Source: Streptosporangium violaceochromogenes
GTDB lineage: Bacteria; Actinomycetota; Actinomycetes; Streptosporangiales; Streptosporangiaceae
DNA: 64,000 nt
Reading direction: 5' to 3'
Assembly (NCBI RefSeq): GCF_014654615.1
Contig: NZ_BNBB01000011.1
Span: forward strand, 140,079-204,078
A program made the position numbers and the translations under genes. Below are positions 27,620 to 36,346 of the stretch, one piece after another (the stretch's first letter is position 1; every line of letters starts with the position of its first letter). Below the pieces are notes generated by a model. The model saw nothing but the letters and a program-made list of their open reading frames with translations, did not search any database and was not told the origin of the DNA.

Positions 27620-30600
27620 TGGGGGCGAACCACAGGGAGGAGGCGTTTCGCGCGGCGATCCTCGCGGAGATGCGCGAGCGCGGCTGGGAGGTCGGGCAGC
27701 CGTCGGACTATCGGGCCGACCTCGGGCTGGCCACCGGTGAGCTGTTCACGTTCATCGGGGCGACACAGGCCGACGCCTGGCACGAGCTTCTGGCGCTCTA
27801 CGGCAACGACGCGGACGCCGCCCAGCAGGGGTTCGTGAGGCGGCTGGACCAGGCGATCGCCGTCGACGGAGTGCTTGAGGTGCTGCGCAACGGCGTGAAG
27901 GATCGCGGGGTCCGGATCCGGCTGGCGTACTTCAGGCCGAACCTGGTCGAATCCGAGGACGTGCTGGCCAACTACCGGCAGAACCGCCTGACGGTCATCC
28001 GGGAGGTCTCCTACGCCACCAAGAAGGCCGACCAGGGGCACCGGCTGGACCTGGTGCTATTCGTCAACGGCATCCCGGTGGCCACGGCCGAGCTGAAGAA
28101 CCCTCTGACCGGTCAGGGCGTGGAGCAGGCCAAGGGGCAGTACCGGGACCAGCGCGACCCCACCGAGCTGATCTTCACGCGGCGGGTGGTGGCGAACTTC
28201 GCGGTCGACCCCGACATGGTCTTCGTGGCGACGAGGCTACGCGGTACGAACACGCCGTTCCTGCCGTTCAACACCGGCTCCGAGGGGCCCGGTCAGTCCG
28301 GCGGCGCGGGAAACCCCGTGCCGGTCGAGCCCGGGAAGTACCCGACCTCATACCTGTGGGAGCGGGTGTGGGAGCGCGACAACTGGCTGGATCTGCTGGA
28401 ACGTTTCGTGCACCTGCACAAGGAGAAAAGGGGTGCCGGCAGCTCGATCATCTTTCCGCGCTTCCACCAGTGGGACGCGGTGAAGAAGCTGACCGCGCAC
28501 GCCGTAAGGCACGGGGCCGGACAGAACTATCTGATCATGCATTCGGCCGGGTCGGGCAAGTCGAACACGATCGCGTGGTTCGCGCACCGGCTGAGCGCGC
28601 TGCACACGGCCACCGACCCCCGCGATCTCGACCCGGAGGCGGTCGCCCGGGGGCTCAAGCCCGGAGTGCCGGTCTTCGACAAGACCGTCATCATCACCGA
28701 CCGGCGGAATCTGGACGCCCAGCTCCGTGAGACGGTGGGGAGCTTCGAGCAGACCGCCGGCCTCGTCGTGAAGATCGACGAGAAGCGGGGGGCGAAGTCC
28801 GCACAGCTGGCCGCCGCGCTGTCCAGCGAGACCGGGAAGATCATCACGGTGACCCTGGCCACTTTCCCGGTGCTGGTGGAGTACCTCAAGGAGAACCCGA
28901 CCGAGATCAAGGGGCGGACGTTCGCCATCGTCGTGGACGAGGCGCACTCCTCCCAGTCGGGTGAGGCCGCCAAGGCGGTGCGGTCCGCGCTGCGTGATCT
29001 GGGCCTGGACGCCGAGGACGAGGAGACCGGCGCGACCCAGGTCGCCGCGGACTCCGTCCAGGCGAAGCTGGAGCGCAGCGCGGCCGACCGGGGCAGGGCG
29101 GCGAACATCTCCTACTTCGCGTTCACCGCGACGCCCAAGGCCAAGACCCTGGAGCTTTTCGGCACCCCCGTCACGGTCAACGGCGAGATGAAGTACCAGC
29201 CCTTCCACACGTACGCGATGCGGCAGGCGATCGAGGAGGGGTTCATCCTCGACCCGCTCCGCACCTACGTCACCTACGACACGTACTGGAAACTCGTCAA
29301 CAACAACCCCGACGACCGGGAGGTCGAGAAGTCCAAGGCCAGCCCGCTGCTGGCCGGCTACGCCCTCACCCATGACGCGACCGTCGCCCAGCAGGCCGTC
29401 ATCATCGTCGAGCACTTCCTCGCGCACACGCGCCGCCGGATGGGCGGACGCGCCAAGGCGATGGTGGTCACCGCCTCCCGGCTGAGCGCGGTGCTGATGG
29501 CACGCGCCGTCAAGGAGGAATTGGAAATCCGGAAGGTCGACGTCGGGGTGCTGGTGGCGTTCTCCGGAAGCCTCGACCACGGCGACGAGAAGGACATCAC
29601 CGAGGTCAAGGAGAACGGCGGTCTGTCCGAGGACGCCCTGCCCAAGGCGTTCGCCTACGCGCGGGCCGACGACAAGGTGGTGAAGGCCGGAGGCAGGGGG
29701 CGCCCGGAGTACCGGATCCTCGTCGTCGCGGAGAAGTACCAGACGGGCTTCGACGAGCCGCTGCTGACGACGATGTACGTGAACAAGAAGCTGTCGGGCA
29801 TCGCCGCCGTACAGACCCTGTCCCGGCTGAACCGGACCGCCGAGCGCAAGTCGCAGACGGATCTGGCCGTCATCGACTTCGTCAACGACGCGGAGCAGAT
29901 CAAGAAGTCGTTCCGGCCGTACTTCGAAGAGGCCATGACGCTGCCGTCCGACCCGAACCTGCTCTACAACGCCCAGAGCAAGGTCATGTCGGCCGAGCTG
30001 CTGTACCGGCAGGAGATGCTCGCCTTCGCCGCGGCGCTGTTCGAGGCGGACGAGGCGAACCTCTCCCACGAGAGGCTGCACGCGGAGCTGTACCGGCTCC
30101 TGACCCCGGCGGTCGACCGGTTCCGGGATCTTCTTGAGGGCGACGACGAGCACGACCGCGCCCACGCCGAGACCTTCCGGAGCGACCTGGACGGATATAT
30201 CAGCAAATACGGGTTCCTCTCGCAGATCATCCCCTACCGAGACACCGACCTGGAGCTGCTCTACGTCTACGGCCGCCACCTGCTCGCCCGGCTGCCCCAC
30301 GGGACCAGGGGCGACGTGGATCTCGGCGAGGTCGACCTCACCCATGTGCGGACCGAGCAGACCGGGATCCACGACCTCGCTCTGCGACCGGAGGGGGCCG
30401 CCGACCTGAAGGGGTTCGGCGACGGATCCGGCCGGGCCGACGAGAAGAAGTCACTGCTGTCGGAGCTGATCGAAAGGTTCAACCAGAGGTTCGGCACCGC
30501 CTTCACCGAACAGGACCTCATCGTCCCGTTCAACGAGGCCGTCGCCGACCCGAAGGTGCGCCAGGCCGCCGTCGCCAACGTCGACCCCGAGAACTTCGGC

Positions 30601-30777
30601 CACGTCTTCAACGACGTCTTCGAGGAGAAGGTCGCCGATCATGTCGACACCCTGCGCACCCTGGGCGACAAGTTCTTCGACAGGGACCCGGCCTTCCGCG
30701 ACGCCCTCACCAAGACCGCGCGCCGGGCGGCCTGGCGCCTGATCCGGGAGCAGGAGGGGCTCGACGACGTGGCCTGA
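27619..30777 (+). CDS. hsdR: Type I restriction endonuclease and translocase subunit
   Basis: A 1052-residue HsdR. The N-terminal nuclease domain carries LDLVLFVNGIPVATAELKN (the D...ExK core). Walker A is HSAGSGKSN near 310-317, the helicase motif II is VVDEAHSSQ near 440, and later motifs include FTATPKAKTLELFG and YQTGFDEPLL. The protein pulls DNA and cuts when the site is unmethylated. The ATG at 27619 shares bases with the hsdS stop; a GTG three bases upstream is equivalent. With hsdM and hsdS this is a complete, uninterrupted system. Confidence 0.95.
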   Translation: MGANHREEAFRAAILAEMRERGWEVGQPSDYRADLGLATGELFTFIGATQADAWHELLALYGNDADAAQQGFVRRLDQAIAVDGVLEVLRNGVKDRGVRIRLAYFRPNLVESEDVLANYRQNRLTVIREVSYATKKADQGHRLDLVLFVNGIPVATAELKNPLTGQGVEQAKGQYRDQRDPTELIFTRRVVANFAVDPDMVFVATRLRGTNTPFLPFNTGSEGPGQSGGAGNPVPVEPGKYPTSYLWERVWERDNWLDLLERFVHLHKEKRGAGSSIIFPRFHQWDAVKKLTAHAVRHGAGQNYLIMHSAGSGKSNTIAWFAHRLSALHTATDPRDLDPEAVARGLKPGVPVFDKTVIITDRRNLDAQLRETVGSFEQTAGLVVKIDEKRGAKSAQLAAALSSETGKIITVTLATFPVLVEYLKENPTEIKGRTFAIVVDEAHSSQSGEAAKAVRSALRDLGLDAEDEETGATQVAADSVQAKLERSAADRGRAANISYFAFTATPKAKTLELFGTPVTVNGEMKYQPFHTYAMRQAIEEGFILDPLRTYVTYDTYWKLVNNNPDDREVEKSKASPLLAGYALTHDATVAQQAVIIVEHFLAHTRRRMGGRAKAMVVTASRLSAVLMARAVKEELEIRKVDVGVLVAFSGSLDHGDEKDITEVKENGGLSEDALPKAFAYARADDKVVKAGGRGRPEYRILVVAEKYQTGFDEPLLTTMYVNKKLSGIAAVQTLSRLNRTAERKSQTDLAVIDFVNDAEQIKKSFRPYFEEAMTLPSDPNLLYNAQSKVMSAELLYRQEMLAFAAALFEADEANLSHERLHAELYRLLTPAVDRFRDLLEGDDEHDRAHAETFRSDLDGYISKYGFLSQIIPYRDTDLELLYVYGRHLLARLPHGTRGDVDLGEVDLTHVRTEQTGIHDLALRPEGAADLKGFGDGSGRADEKKSLLSELIERFNQRFGTAFTEQDLIVPFNEAVADPKVRQAAVANVDPENFGHVFNDVFEEKVADHVDTLRTLGDKFFDRDPAFRDALTKTARRAAWRLIREQEGLDDVA

Positions 30778-30868
30778 CCCGGCCCCTGCGGCCTATGGTC
30801 ACTGGACAGCCGGATTCGCCGCAAACACACTGTAACCACAAGTGCACAGCGAGACTCGCGGAGACAAA

Positions 30869-32425
30869 GTGCCGATTGAGCCCGTCGCCGGTCGCTACGA
30901 GCTGACCGAGGAGATCGACAGCGGGGGGATGGGAATGGTCTGGCGCGGCTACGACGCCGTGCTCGACCGCGAGGTCGCCGTCAAGGTGATCAATCCGGAC
31001 GTCGTCACGTCCGTCCAGGACGCCAGGAATCTCGCGGATCGCTTCCGCCGTGAGGCTCGCATCACCGCCCGAATCCACCACCACGGGGTTCCGCAGGTCT
31101 ACGACGCGGTGCTCACCGAGCCCTACGACCGGCTGTACCTCGTCATGGAGTACATCCGCGGAACCAGCCTGCGCGCCTACGTCCGGCCCGACGCCTCGCT
31201 CCCGATCTCATGGGCGGCGGCGGTGGCCGCGCAGATCGCGACCGTTCTCTCCCACGCCCACGCGATCCCGGTCGTGCATCGCGACCTCAAACCCGACAAC
31301 GTGCTCGTCACCGCCGACGGCACGGTCAAGGTGCTCGATTTCGGCATCGCCGCGATCCTGCGGCCGGACGTTCCCCGGCTGACCCGGTTCGGCGTCCCCG
31401 TCGGAACCGACCCGTACATGTCGCCCGAGCAGACCCGCGCGAGCCAGGTCACGCCGCAGAGCGACCTCTACGCGCTGGGATGTCTGCTCCACGAGCTGCT
31501 CTCCGGCCGGCGGGTGTTCGACGGCCCCACCCAGGAGCTTTTCCAGGAACAGCATCGGCACGCCCGGCCGCGACCGCTTCGCGCGCTACGCCCCGACGTC
31601 CCGGAGGACCTGGAGAAGCTGGTGCTCGAACTCCTGGCCAAGAAGCCGGAGCAGCGCCCGGTCGACGCCTACGCCGTCTACACCCGCCTCCTGCCGTTCC
31701 TGCCACCCCCCGGTTCGGCCGCGCCCCGGGGCGGGCCGGAACTGGCCGGCCACCCGGACCCGACCCGGATGTATCGGCGGCCGAACGCGCCCCGCCCGCC
31801 CGACGCCCCCGCCGACGCGCCCAGCTTCACACCCGCCCCGGGCTCCCGAGTCACCGTCGGCACCCGGCTGAGGGAGGCCATCGCCGAGGTCGGGCGGCGG
31901 GTCGACGCCCTCCTGGAGGAAGAGCGCTACATCCAGGCGGCCGACGTCCTCGAAGAACTGGTCGACGCGACATCGACGACACTCGGCGCGACGCATCCAC
32001 GCATTCTGGCCTTACGGATGAGGCGGGCGGCCATCCTCTTCGTCGGGGGCGACTATCGCCGCTCCCTGACGGAGTTCGACGACCTGACGCGCCTCTACGA
32101 AGGCATCGAGGGGGCGGCGGGGACCAACGTGATCGGCTGCCGTCGCCAGGCGGCCGACTGCCGCGCCCAGCTCGGCAACGCCACGATCGCGCTCCGCCAG
32201 TACCGCGACGTGCTTGACGTGGTCCGCGCCACGGAGAGCGACACCTCCGAGACCGCGCGAGAGATCCGCAAGAGCATCGGCGCCCTTCTGGGCGCCGAAG
32301 GCGAGGTCCAGCAGGCACGGGAGGTCCTCACCACACTGCGGGAGGACCTCTGTCTCCTCCTCGGCCCCGGCCACCCCGAGACCCAGGAGGTCGCGGAAAT
32401 GCTCCACCACCTGCACGAACCCTGA
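30869..32425 (+). CDS. Serine/threonine protein kinase with helical-repeat C-terminus
   Basis: The 518-residue protein has a complete kinase domain: glycine loop [11 protein letters not shown] near 17, lysine in VAVKVIN near 39, HRDLKPDN near 137, DFG in VLDFGIAA near 157, and [19 protein letters not shown]. After a Pro-rich linker the last 200 residues form TPR-like helices. No membrane segment follows, so it is cytoplasmic, unlike PknB. It starts 91 bp after hsdR on the same strand; linked kinases occur in phage-defence islands, so a defence role is plausible but inferred. GTG at 30869 has GGAGACAAA upstream. Its last 280 bp are duplicated at 34123. Confidence 0.9.
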   Translation: MPIEPVAGRYELTEEIDSGGMGMVWRGYDAVLDREVAVKVINPDVVTSVQDARNLADRFRREARITARIHHHGVPQVYDAVLTEPYDRLYLVMEYIRGTSLRAYVRPDASLPISWAAAVAAQIATVLSHAHAIPVVHRDLKPDNVLVTADGTVKVLDFGIAAILRPDVPRLTRFGVPVGTDPYMSPEQTRASQVTPQSDLYALGCLLHELLSGRRVFDGPTQELFQEQHRHARPRPLRALRPDVPEDLEKLVLELLAKKPEQRPVDAYAVYTRLLPFLPPPGSAAPRGGPELAGHPDPTRMYRRPNAPRPPDAPADAPSFTPAPGSRVTVGTRLREAIAEVGRRVDALLEEERYIQAADVLEELVDATSTTLGATHPRILALRMRRAAILFVGGDYRRSLTEFDDLTRLYEGIEGAAGTNVIGCRRQAADCRAQLGNATIALRQYRDVLDVVRATESDTSETAREIRKSIGALLGAEGEVQQAREVLTTLREDLCLLLGPGHPETQEVAEMLHHLHEP

Positions 32426-32433
32426 CCGCACTT
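32146..32433 (+). repeat. Direct repeat copy 1 (kinase 3' end)
   Basis: This segment, the last 93 codons of the kinase plus about 8 bp, recurs at 34123-34410 in the same orientation and length without gaps. I count 12 mismatches in about 287 positions by hand. Confidence 0.92.
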
Positions 32434-32697
32434 CATCTCCGGGGACTCCCCGGCAGCGGACACAATGTCATTGACGGCTACTTCGTCCCCTTCATGTTGA
32501 TCTGAGCGAATCGAAGGATTACGGAGTGACCGTCTCTTGTCACATGGATCTCACCCGCATCAGGCCGAAGGCTTGATCACCCGCACACCATCTCCCTGAA
32601 CGTGACCAGATTGAATTCTCCCCTCCCCGTCACCGACCGCGAGGCTACGATTACGGCGACCGCTCCACGCCGGAAGCCCAACGAGGAAAGGCGGGAT
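32434..32697. other. Intergenic region before the small peptide gene
   Basis: It has a weak hairpin at 32559-32577 (ATCAGGCC with GGCTTGAT, one wobble, 3-nt loop) that could end the kinase transcript, and a TACGAT around 32646 that could be a -10 box for the peptide/methyltransferase pair. No gene seen. Confidence 0.35.
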
Positions 32698-32823
32698 ATG
32701 GGAGACCACGAGGGAAAACCGAAACCGCCGGCAGGACCTTTCGAAATCCCTGAAGCGGACGAGTACCAGTCCGACGGCCGTCCGCCTCCGGGGCAACACG
32801 AGAAGCCGAGCCCGAAGAAATGA
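32698..32823 (+). CDS. 41-residue peptide coupled to a PIMT-like methyltransferase, candidate RiPP precursor
   Basis: ATG at 32698 follows GAGGAAAGGCGGGAT, a good ribosome site. The product is charged and Pro-rich, with N-terminal MGDHEGKPKPPAGPF, a central acidic segment EIPEADEYQSDGRPPPG and a Lys/Pro tail. Its stop overlaps the methyltransferase start as ATGA, so the two are translated together. Peptide-plus-PIMT pairs occur in lanthipeptide, lasso and graspetide clusters, where the methyltransferase acts on an Asp to form aspartimide or isoAsp. The Asp-Gly here is the dipeptide that cyclises most easily. No other RiPP enzyme is adjacent, so the role is inferred. Confidence 0.6.
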   Translation: MGDHEGKPKPPAGPFEIPEADEYQSDGRPPPGQHEKPSPKK

Positions 32824-34013
32824 CCGATGGTGAGCCGGAACGCCAAAGGTTGCGTGACTTCCTGTTGAAGTCCGGCGTGATGACGTCGGACTGGACAGGA
32901 GCTTACGACGCGGTTCCCCGGGAGCTGTTCCTGCCCGAGGTGATGTGGCCCTCCGTCGACGGCCGGCACATCACCGTTTCCAAGGCAGACGATCCCCAGG
33001 AGTGGCATCACTGGGCTGCCCGGGATGTTCCCATCACGACGCAGTGGGACGACGGCCACCACACGGGGACCGCGCCGGGGAGACGGCCGACCAGCTCCAG
33101 CTCGATGCCCAGCGCGGTGTTCGACATGTTCGCCGATCTGTCGGTGGCCGACGGAATGAAGGCGCTGGAGATCGGGACCGGCACCGGGTGGTGCGCCGCA
33201 CTGCTGTCGGCCCGCCTCGGCGAGCGCAACGTCGTCTCCATCGAGATCGACGAGACGGTGGCCGACCAGGCGCGAAAGGCGCTGCACGGCGCCGGCCGGC
33301 ACCCGGAGGTCGTCACCGGCGATGGGCTGCTCGGCCGGCCGGAGCGAGCGCCGTACGACCGGATCCTCGTGACGGCCGCCGTCCGTGACATTCCCCGGGC
33401 CTGGATCGACCAGGCCCGACCCGGGGCCGTCATCGTGCTGCCGTGGGGCACCCGTTACACCAGCCAGGACGCGATCGTGCGTCTGGTCGTGGCCGGCGAC
33501 GGCACAGCTAGCGGACGTTTCACCGGGCCCGCCCGATTCATGAGGCTGCGTCCCCAGCGCCTGAAGATGCCCACGCACACCGACTACATCCCCTCTGGGG
33601 ACTGGCCCGCCGACACCCGGGAATCGACGACAGCACTGACCTCCTCGCAGATCCTTCCGAACGAGGCCGGCATCTCCTACTCTCCTGTGGATTTCGTGAT
33701 CGGCCTGCTGGTACCCGACTGTGTGCACGTCGCCGGACGGGCTCCGGACGGCACGCCGGGCATATGGCTCTACGGGCTGACCGACCGTTCATGGGCGGCT
33801 GTGTTCTTCTACGCCGACAACACCCACTGGCCCTCCCCGGTCCACCAGGGCGGTCCACGCGGTCTCTGGGACGAGGTCGAGGCCGCCCACCGCTGGTGGG
33901 TCGAGCACGGCCGACCGGGACATGAGGAGTTCGGACTGACCGTCACCGCAGACGGCCACCAGCAGGTGTGGCTGGGCGAACCGCTCCCGCTCGTGCCGGT
34001 GCGCCGCGGGTAA
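32820..34013 (+). CDS. Protein-L-isoaspartate O-methyltransferase-like protein with C-terminal extension
   Basis: A 397-residue PCMT-family protein, much longer than the housekeeping repair enzyme (about 210). The SAM site is LEIGTGTGWCAALLSARLGE near 115-134 and VVSIEIDE; PTSSSSMPSAVFDMF is the substrate-loop region typical of actinomycete PIMTs in peptide clusters. From about residue 215 an extra domain follows, as in the FxLD-lanthipeptide and ATP-grasp-peptide maturation methyltransferases. It overlaps the 41-residue peptide gene by four bases. Reaction: methylation of an Asp or isoAsp carboxyl. The peptide as substrate is inference. Confidence 0.85.
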   Translation: MTDGEPERQRLRDFLLKSGVMTSDWTGAYDAVPRELFLPEVMWPSVDGRHITVSKADDPQEWHHWAARDVPITTQWDDGHHTGTAPGRRPTSSSSMPSAVFDMFADLSVADGMKALEIGTGTGWCAALLSARLGERNVVSIEIDETVADQARKALHGAGRHPEVVTGDGLLGRPERAPYDRILVTAAVRDIPRAWIDQARPGAVIVLPWGTRYTSQDAIVRLVVAGDGTASGRFTGPARFMRLRPQRLKMPTHTDYIPSGDWPADTRESTTALTSSQILPNEAGISYSPVDFVIGLLVPDCVHVAGRAPDGTPGIWLYGLTDRSWAAVFFYADNTHWPSPVHQGGPRGLWDEVEAAHRWWVEHGRPGHEEFGLTVTADGHQQVWLGEPLPLVPVRRG

Positions 34014-34122
34014 CCGCGTGTCCATGGCCATGCAAAAGCGGGTACCCCAGCCGTACTTATCGATCTCTGAGGCGTCACCGCTGGTAGTGGGATCGTTGGG
34101 CGCGTGCCACATCACGCTGTGA

Positions 34123-34402
34123 CCAGGCGGCCGACTGCCGCGGCCGGCTCGGCAACGCCACGATCGCGCTCCGCCAGTACCGCGACGTGCTCGACGTGCT
34201 CCGCGCCACGGAGAGCGACACCTCCGAGACCGCGCGAGAGATCCGTAAAAGCATCGGCGCCCTTCTGGACGCCGAAGGCGAGGTCCAGCAGGCACGGGAG
34301 GTCCTCAGCACACTGCGGGAGGACCTCTGTCTCCTCCTCGGCCCCGGCCACCCCGAAACCCGGGAGGTCGCGGAAATGCTCCACCGCCTGGACGAACCCT
34401 GA
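34123..34402 (+). pseudogene. Duplicated C-terminal fragment of the serine/threonine kinase
   Basis: Ninety-two codons, in frame to a stop, repeat the end of the kinase at 32146-32425 with 12 nucleotide differences. There is no kinase domain in front; the junction at 34123 follows unrelated sequence directly. A GTG at 34187 could start a 71-residue peptide, but there is no ribosome site. Most likely it is a relic of a second kinase gene or of the recombination that placed the peptide/methyltransferase pair here. Confidence 0.85.
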
Positions 34403-34410
34403 CCGCACTC
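34123..34410 (+). repeat. Direct repeat copy 2 (kinase 3' end)
   Basis: Second copy of the 32146-32433 repeat, about 96 percent identical, gap-free. The centres of the two copies are 1977 bp apart. Confidence 0.92.
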
Positions 34411-34609
34411 CGCCCCCGTCCCCGTCGCGGTCCAGCCTCCGCCATTGGCATGAGGCTCGACCTCCTGACATGACGGCAGAAAAATGCAAGCCTTGGCCCG
34501 TTCGGCACAGTTGTTGCTGTGTTGCCACCGTTGAGGCGGGTGCGCGGAACTCGGCCCCGGTCGGGTCCGAGGAGTCGATCGTCGGTCTCTCTTCACCAAT
34601 TCTCTGAAT

Positions 34610-34918
34610 CTAGGCCGCTTCGGCACCGTGCCCGGCGGCGATCGCGTCGATGTGGCGTGCGAGCTCGAAATCCTTGGCCGTGAGGCGGTTCCCCGCGTCG
34701 TGAGTGGTGATCACGAAACGGATCCGCTGCCAGGTGATGTGAATGTCAGGGTGATGGCCGACCTCCCGGGCCTTGGCCGCGACGTACACCGCCAGATGCA
34801 CGCACTCGTGATACGTGTTCTGGAAAGTACGGAAAATGCTGTGGCCTTCACGCTCCCAGCCCGGCAGTTCGCCGAGACGGACGCTGATCTCCTCTTCGGA
34901 CAACGGCTCAGGAAGCAT
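34610..34918 (-). CDS. 4a-hydroxytetrahydrobiopterin dehydratase (pterin carbinolamine dehydratase)
   Basis: A 102-residue PCD/DCoH protein. The active-site signature is REVGHHPDI with the paired histidines, followed by TTHDAGNRLTAKDFELARHID. It dehydrates 4a-hydroxytetrahydropterin formed by aromatic amino-acid hydroxylases; no hydroxylase is nearby, so the job here is uncertain. The ATG at 34918 is preferred because GGAGG lies five bases before it; a GTG at 34930 is possible. It follows the XRE-TPR gene closely on the same strand. Confidence 0.9.
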   Translation of the reverse strand: MLPEPLSEEEISVRLGELPGWEREGHSIFRTFQNTYHECVHLAVYVAAKAREVGHHPDIHITWQRIRFVITTHDAGNRLTAKDFELARHIDAIAAGHGAEAA

Positions 34919-34939
34919 CAGGACCTCCACATCGATGAG

Positions 34940-36169
34940 TCAGTTGAACCGGGAGACGATCTCGGCCAGTTCCCGGCCGGAGGCGGTGTCCGCCCAAGCC
35001 GTCGCCTGTCGTGGAATGGCCTTGAGTTCCCGACGGAGTCTTACCGAACCGGTGCCGTCAACGACGGAGGCGGTGGTCGACACGATGTGGACGACTCGTT
35101 CCGGTTCGGGAATCGCGGCAAGAGCACTCGCCTGACGTGCCCAGAACACACCGTTGTCCCGTCGTGCCGACTCCGGTGCCGTACCGAGGACCCGATCCCA
35201 CAGTGCGATCGCCTCTCGGTGAGCACCCAGCCGAAGGTAGGCGGTCGCTCGCTGAACATCGATATACCCGGGGGTACGGCGGCAGGCGTTGCCCCACGAA
35301 TACTCGTCGTCAACAAGATCCACCAGATCAGCGGCCTGGTCCAGGAGCCGGTCCACCAGGTCCTTGTCCTTCACCGGCAACATGGAGTGGCCGTGTGCTT
35401 GATGGACCAGCGCAAGAATCCGTACCTTCGGGCACAACTTGCTCTCGTCCGCCAAGGCGGCCTCGGCGTAGTCCACTACGGTGCGCCCGTCTTCCAGGTC
35501 GACCGCAAGCATCGCCTTGTTGGTGAGGGCGTAGCTGATGAGCTGCGGGTTTTGAGAGCGGTGAGCCATCTCCAGGGCAACGGTTCGCCAGATCCCGGCG
35601 CGGTCGATGTCTCCAACGTCTTGGTACAGCCAGCCAAGCAGTGCGCCGTAGGCGACACCGGCGCCCAGTAAGCCACGACGCACAGGGGCATCGGCCGCTT
35701 GGACAAGTTTCCTGATGAGCTGTGCCTGGGTCGCGACAGTTGGAATGAGGTGACGAGGGCCGAGCCACATGTCGGCTTTGTAATGACCGGGAAGCTGCTC
35801 AAGGAAGTACATGACGAGCTCCGGGGCTACAGGACCACAGTAAGGCGGATAGGGCGTGAGATCGATGCTACCGATGCCCACGTCCAGGATGTCACGGCGC
35901 TGCGCTTCCGTCAGACCGAAAAGGTCAGACTCCTTCAGACCGAACACTCTGCAATACAGCAGGCGGTAAGGATCTTTGGGCTGATGTTCACCGGCTTCCC
36001 ACTTCTTGACACTCCGGACGATACTCTCGCGACCGGGGAGGCGACTCCGTGTCTCCTCGTTAGCGGCTTCGACAAGCTCGCGCGCCAAATCACGCTGTGA
36101 CCAGTCACGGTCACGCCGTTCGGCTCGTAGTCGTGCAGCCCATGGGGGAACGTCGCCAGGCATCGCCAT
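34940..36169 (-). CDS. XRE-family regulator with TPR-like C-terminal domain
   Basis: The 409-residue protein has an N-terminal helix-turn-helix (LRAERRDRDWSQRDLARELVE, then ESIVRSVKKWEAGEHQPKD, about residues 14-60) and a long alpha-helical, TPR-type remainder (LLGAGVAYGALLGWLYQDVGD, ALTNKAMLAVDLEDG). This layout is common in actinomycetes and some members bind peptide or protein partners. ATG at 36169 follows AAAGAGGTGC. It is divergent from the small-protein operon at 36347 and may control it; that is inference. Confidence 0.87.
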   Translation of the reverse strand: MAMPGDVPPWAARLRAERRDRDWSQRDLARELVEAANEETRSRLPGRESIVRSVKKWEAGEHQPKDPYRLLYCRVFGLKESDLFGLTEAQRRDILDVGIGSIDLTPYPPYCGPVAPELVMYFLEQLPGHYKADMWLGPRHLIPTVATQAQLIRKLVQAADAPVRRGLLGAGVAYGALLGWLYQDVGDIDRAGIWRTVALEMAHRSQNPQLISYALTNKAMLAVDLEDGRTVVDYAEAALADESKLCPKVRILALVHQAHGHSMLPVKDKDLVDRLLDQAADLVDLVDDEYSWGNACRRTPGYIDVQRATAYLRLGAHREAIALWDRVLGTAPESARRDNGVFWARQASALAAIPEPERVVHIVSTTASVVDGTGSVRLRRELKAIPRQATAWADTASGRELAEIVSRFN

Positions 36170-36287
36170 GCACCTCTTTGTTGGGGATGGGGAATCGCGC
36201 CTTCCTTTAGTTTCCCCTACTGCCACCTGTCCGTAAGCGGTTTTAACACGCTGTGATGGCTACATCTTCACAACCCCAAAAACGACG

Positions 36288-36321
36288 GACCCGTCCGGCG
36301 CTTGCGACGTCCGGACGGGTC
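36288..36321. terminator. Terminator-like hairpin in a divergent promoter region
   Basis: An 11-bp perfect stem (GACCCGTCCGG and complement) with a 12-nt loop, followed on the plus strand by CTTGATC. It stands 26 bp before the 36347 gene, where no upstream gene on that strand exists to terminate, so it may be a leader attenuator. Confidence 0.6.
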
Positions 36322-36325
36322 TTGA

Positions 36326-36343
36326 TCAGGAAGGCACTCCTGA
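36326..36343 (+). promoter_or_regulatory. Short hairpin covering the ribosome site of the 36347 gene
   Basis: TCAGGA and TCCTGA (6-bp stem, 6-nt loop) enclose the AGGAAGG just before the ATG at 36347, so folding would hide the ribosome site. Confidence 0.4.
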
Positions 36344-36346
36344 CCC

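Noticed and set aside
32698..32823. Reading the 41-residue peptide as a known graspetide precursor
   Set aside because: No ATP-grasp ligase is nearby and the peptide lacks a repeated Thr/Glu core, so only the PIMT link is claimed.
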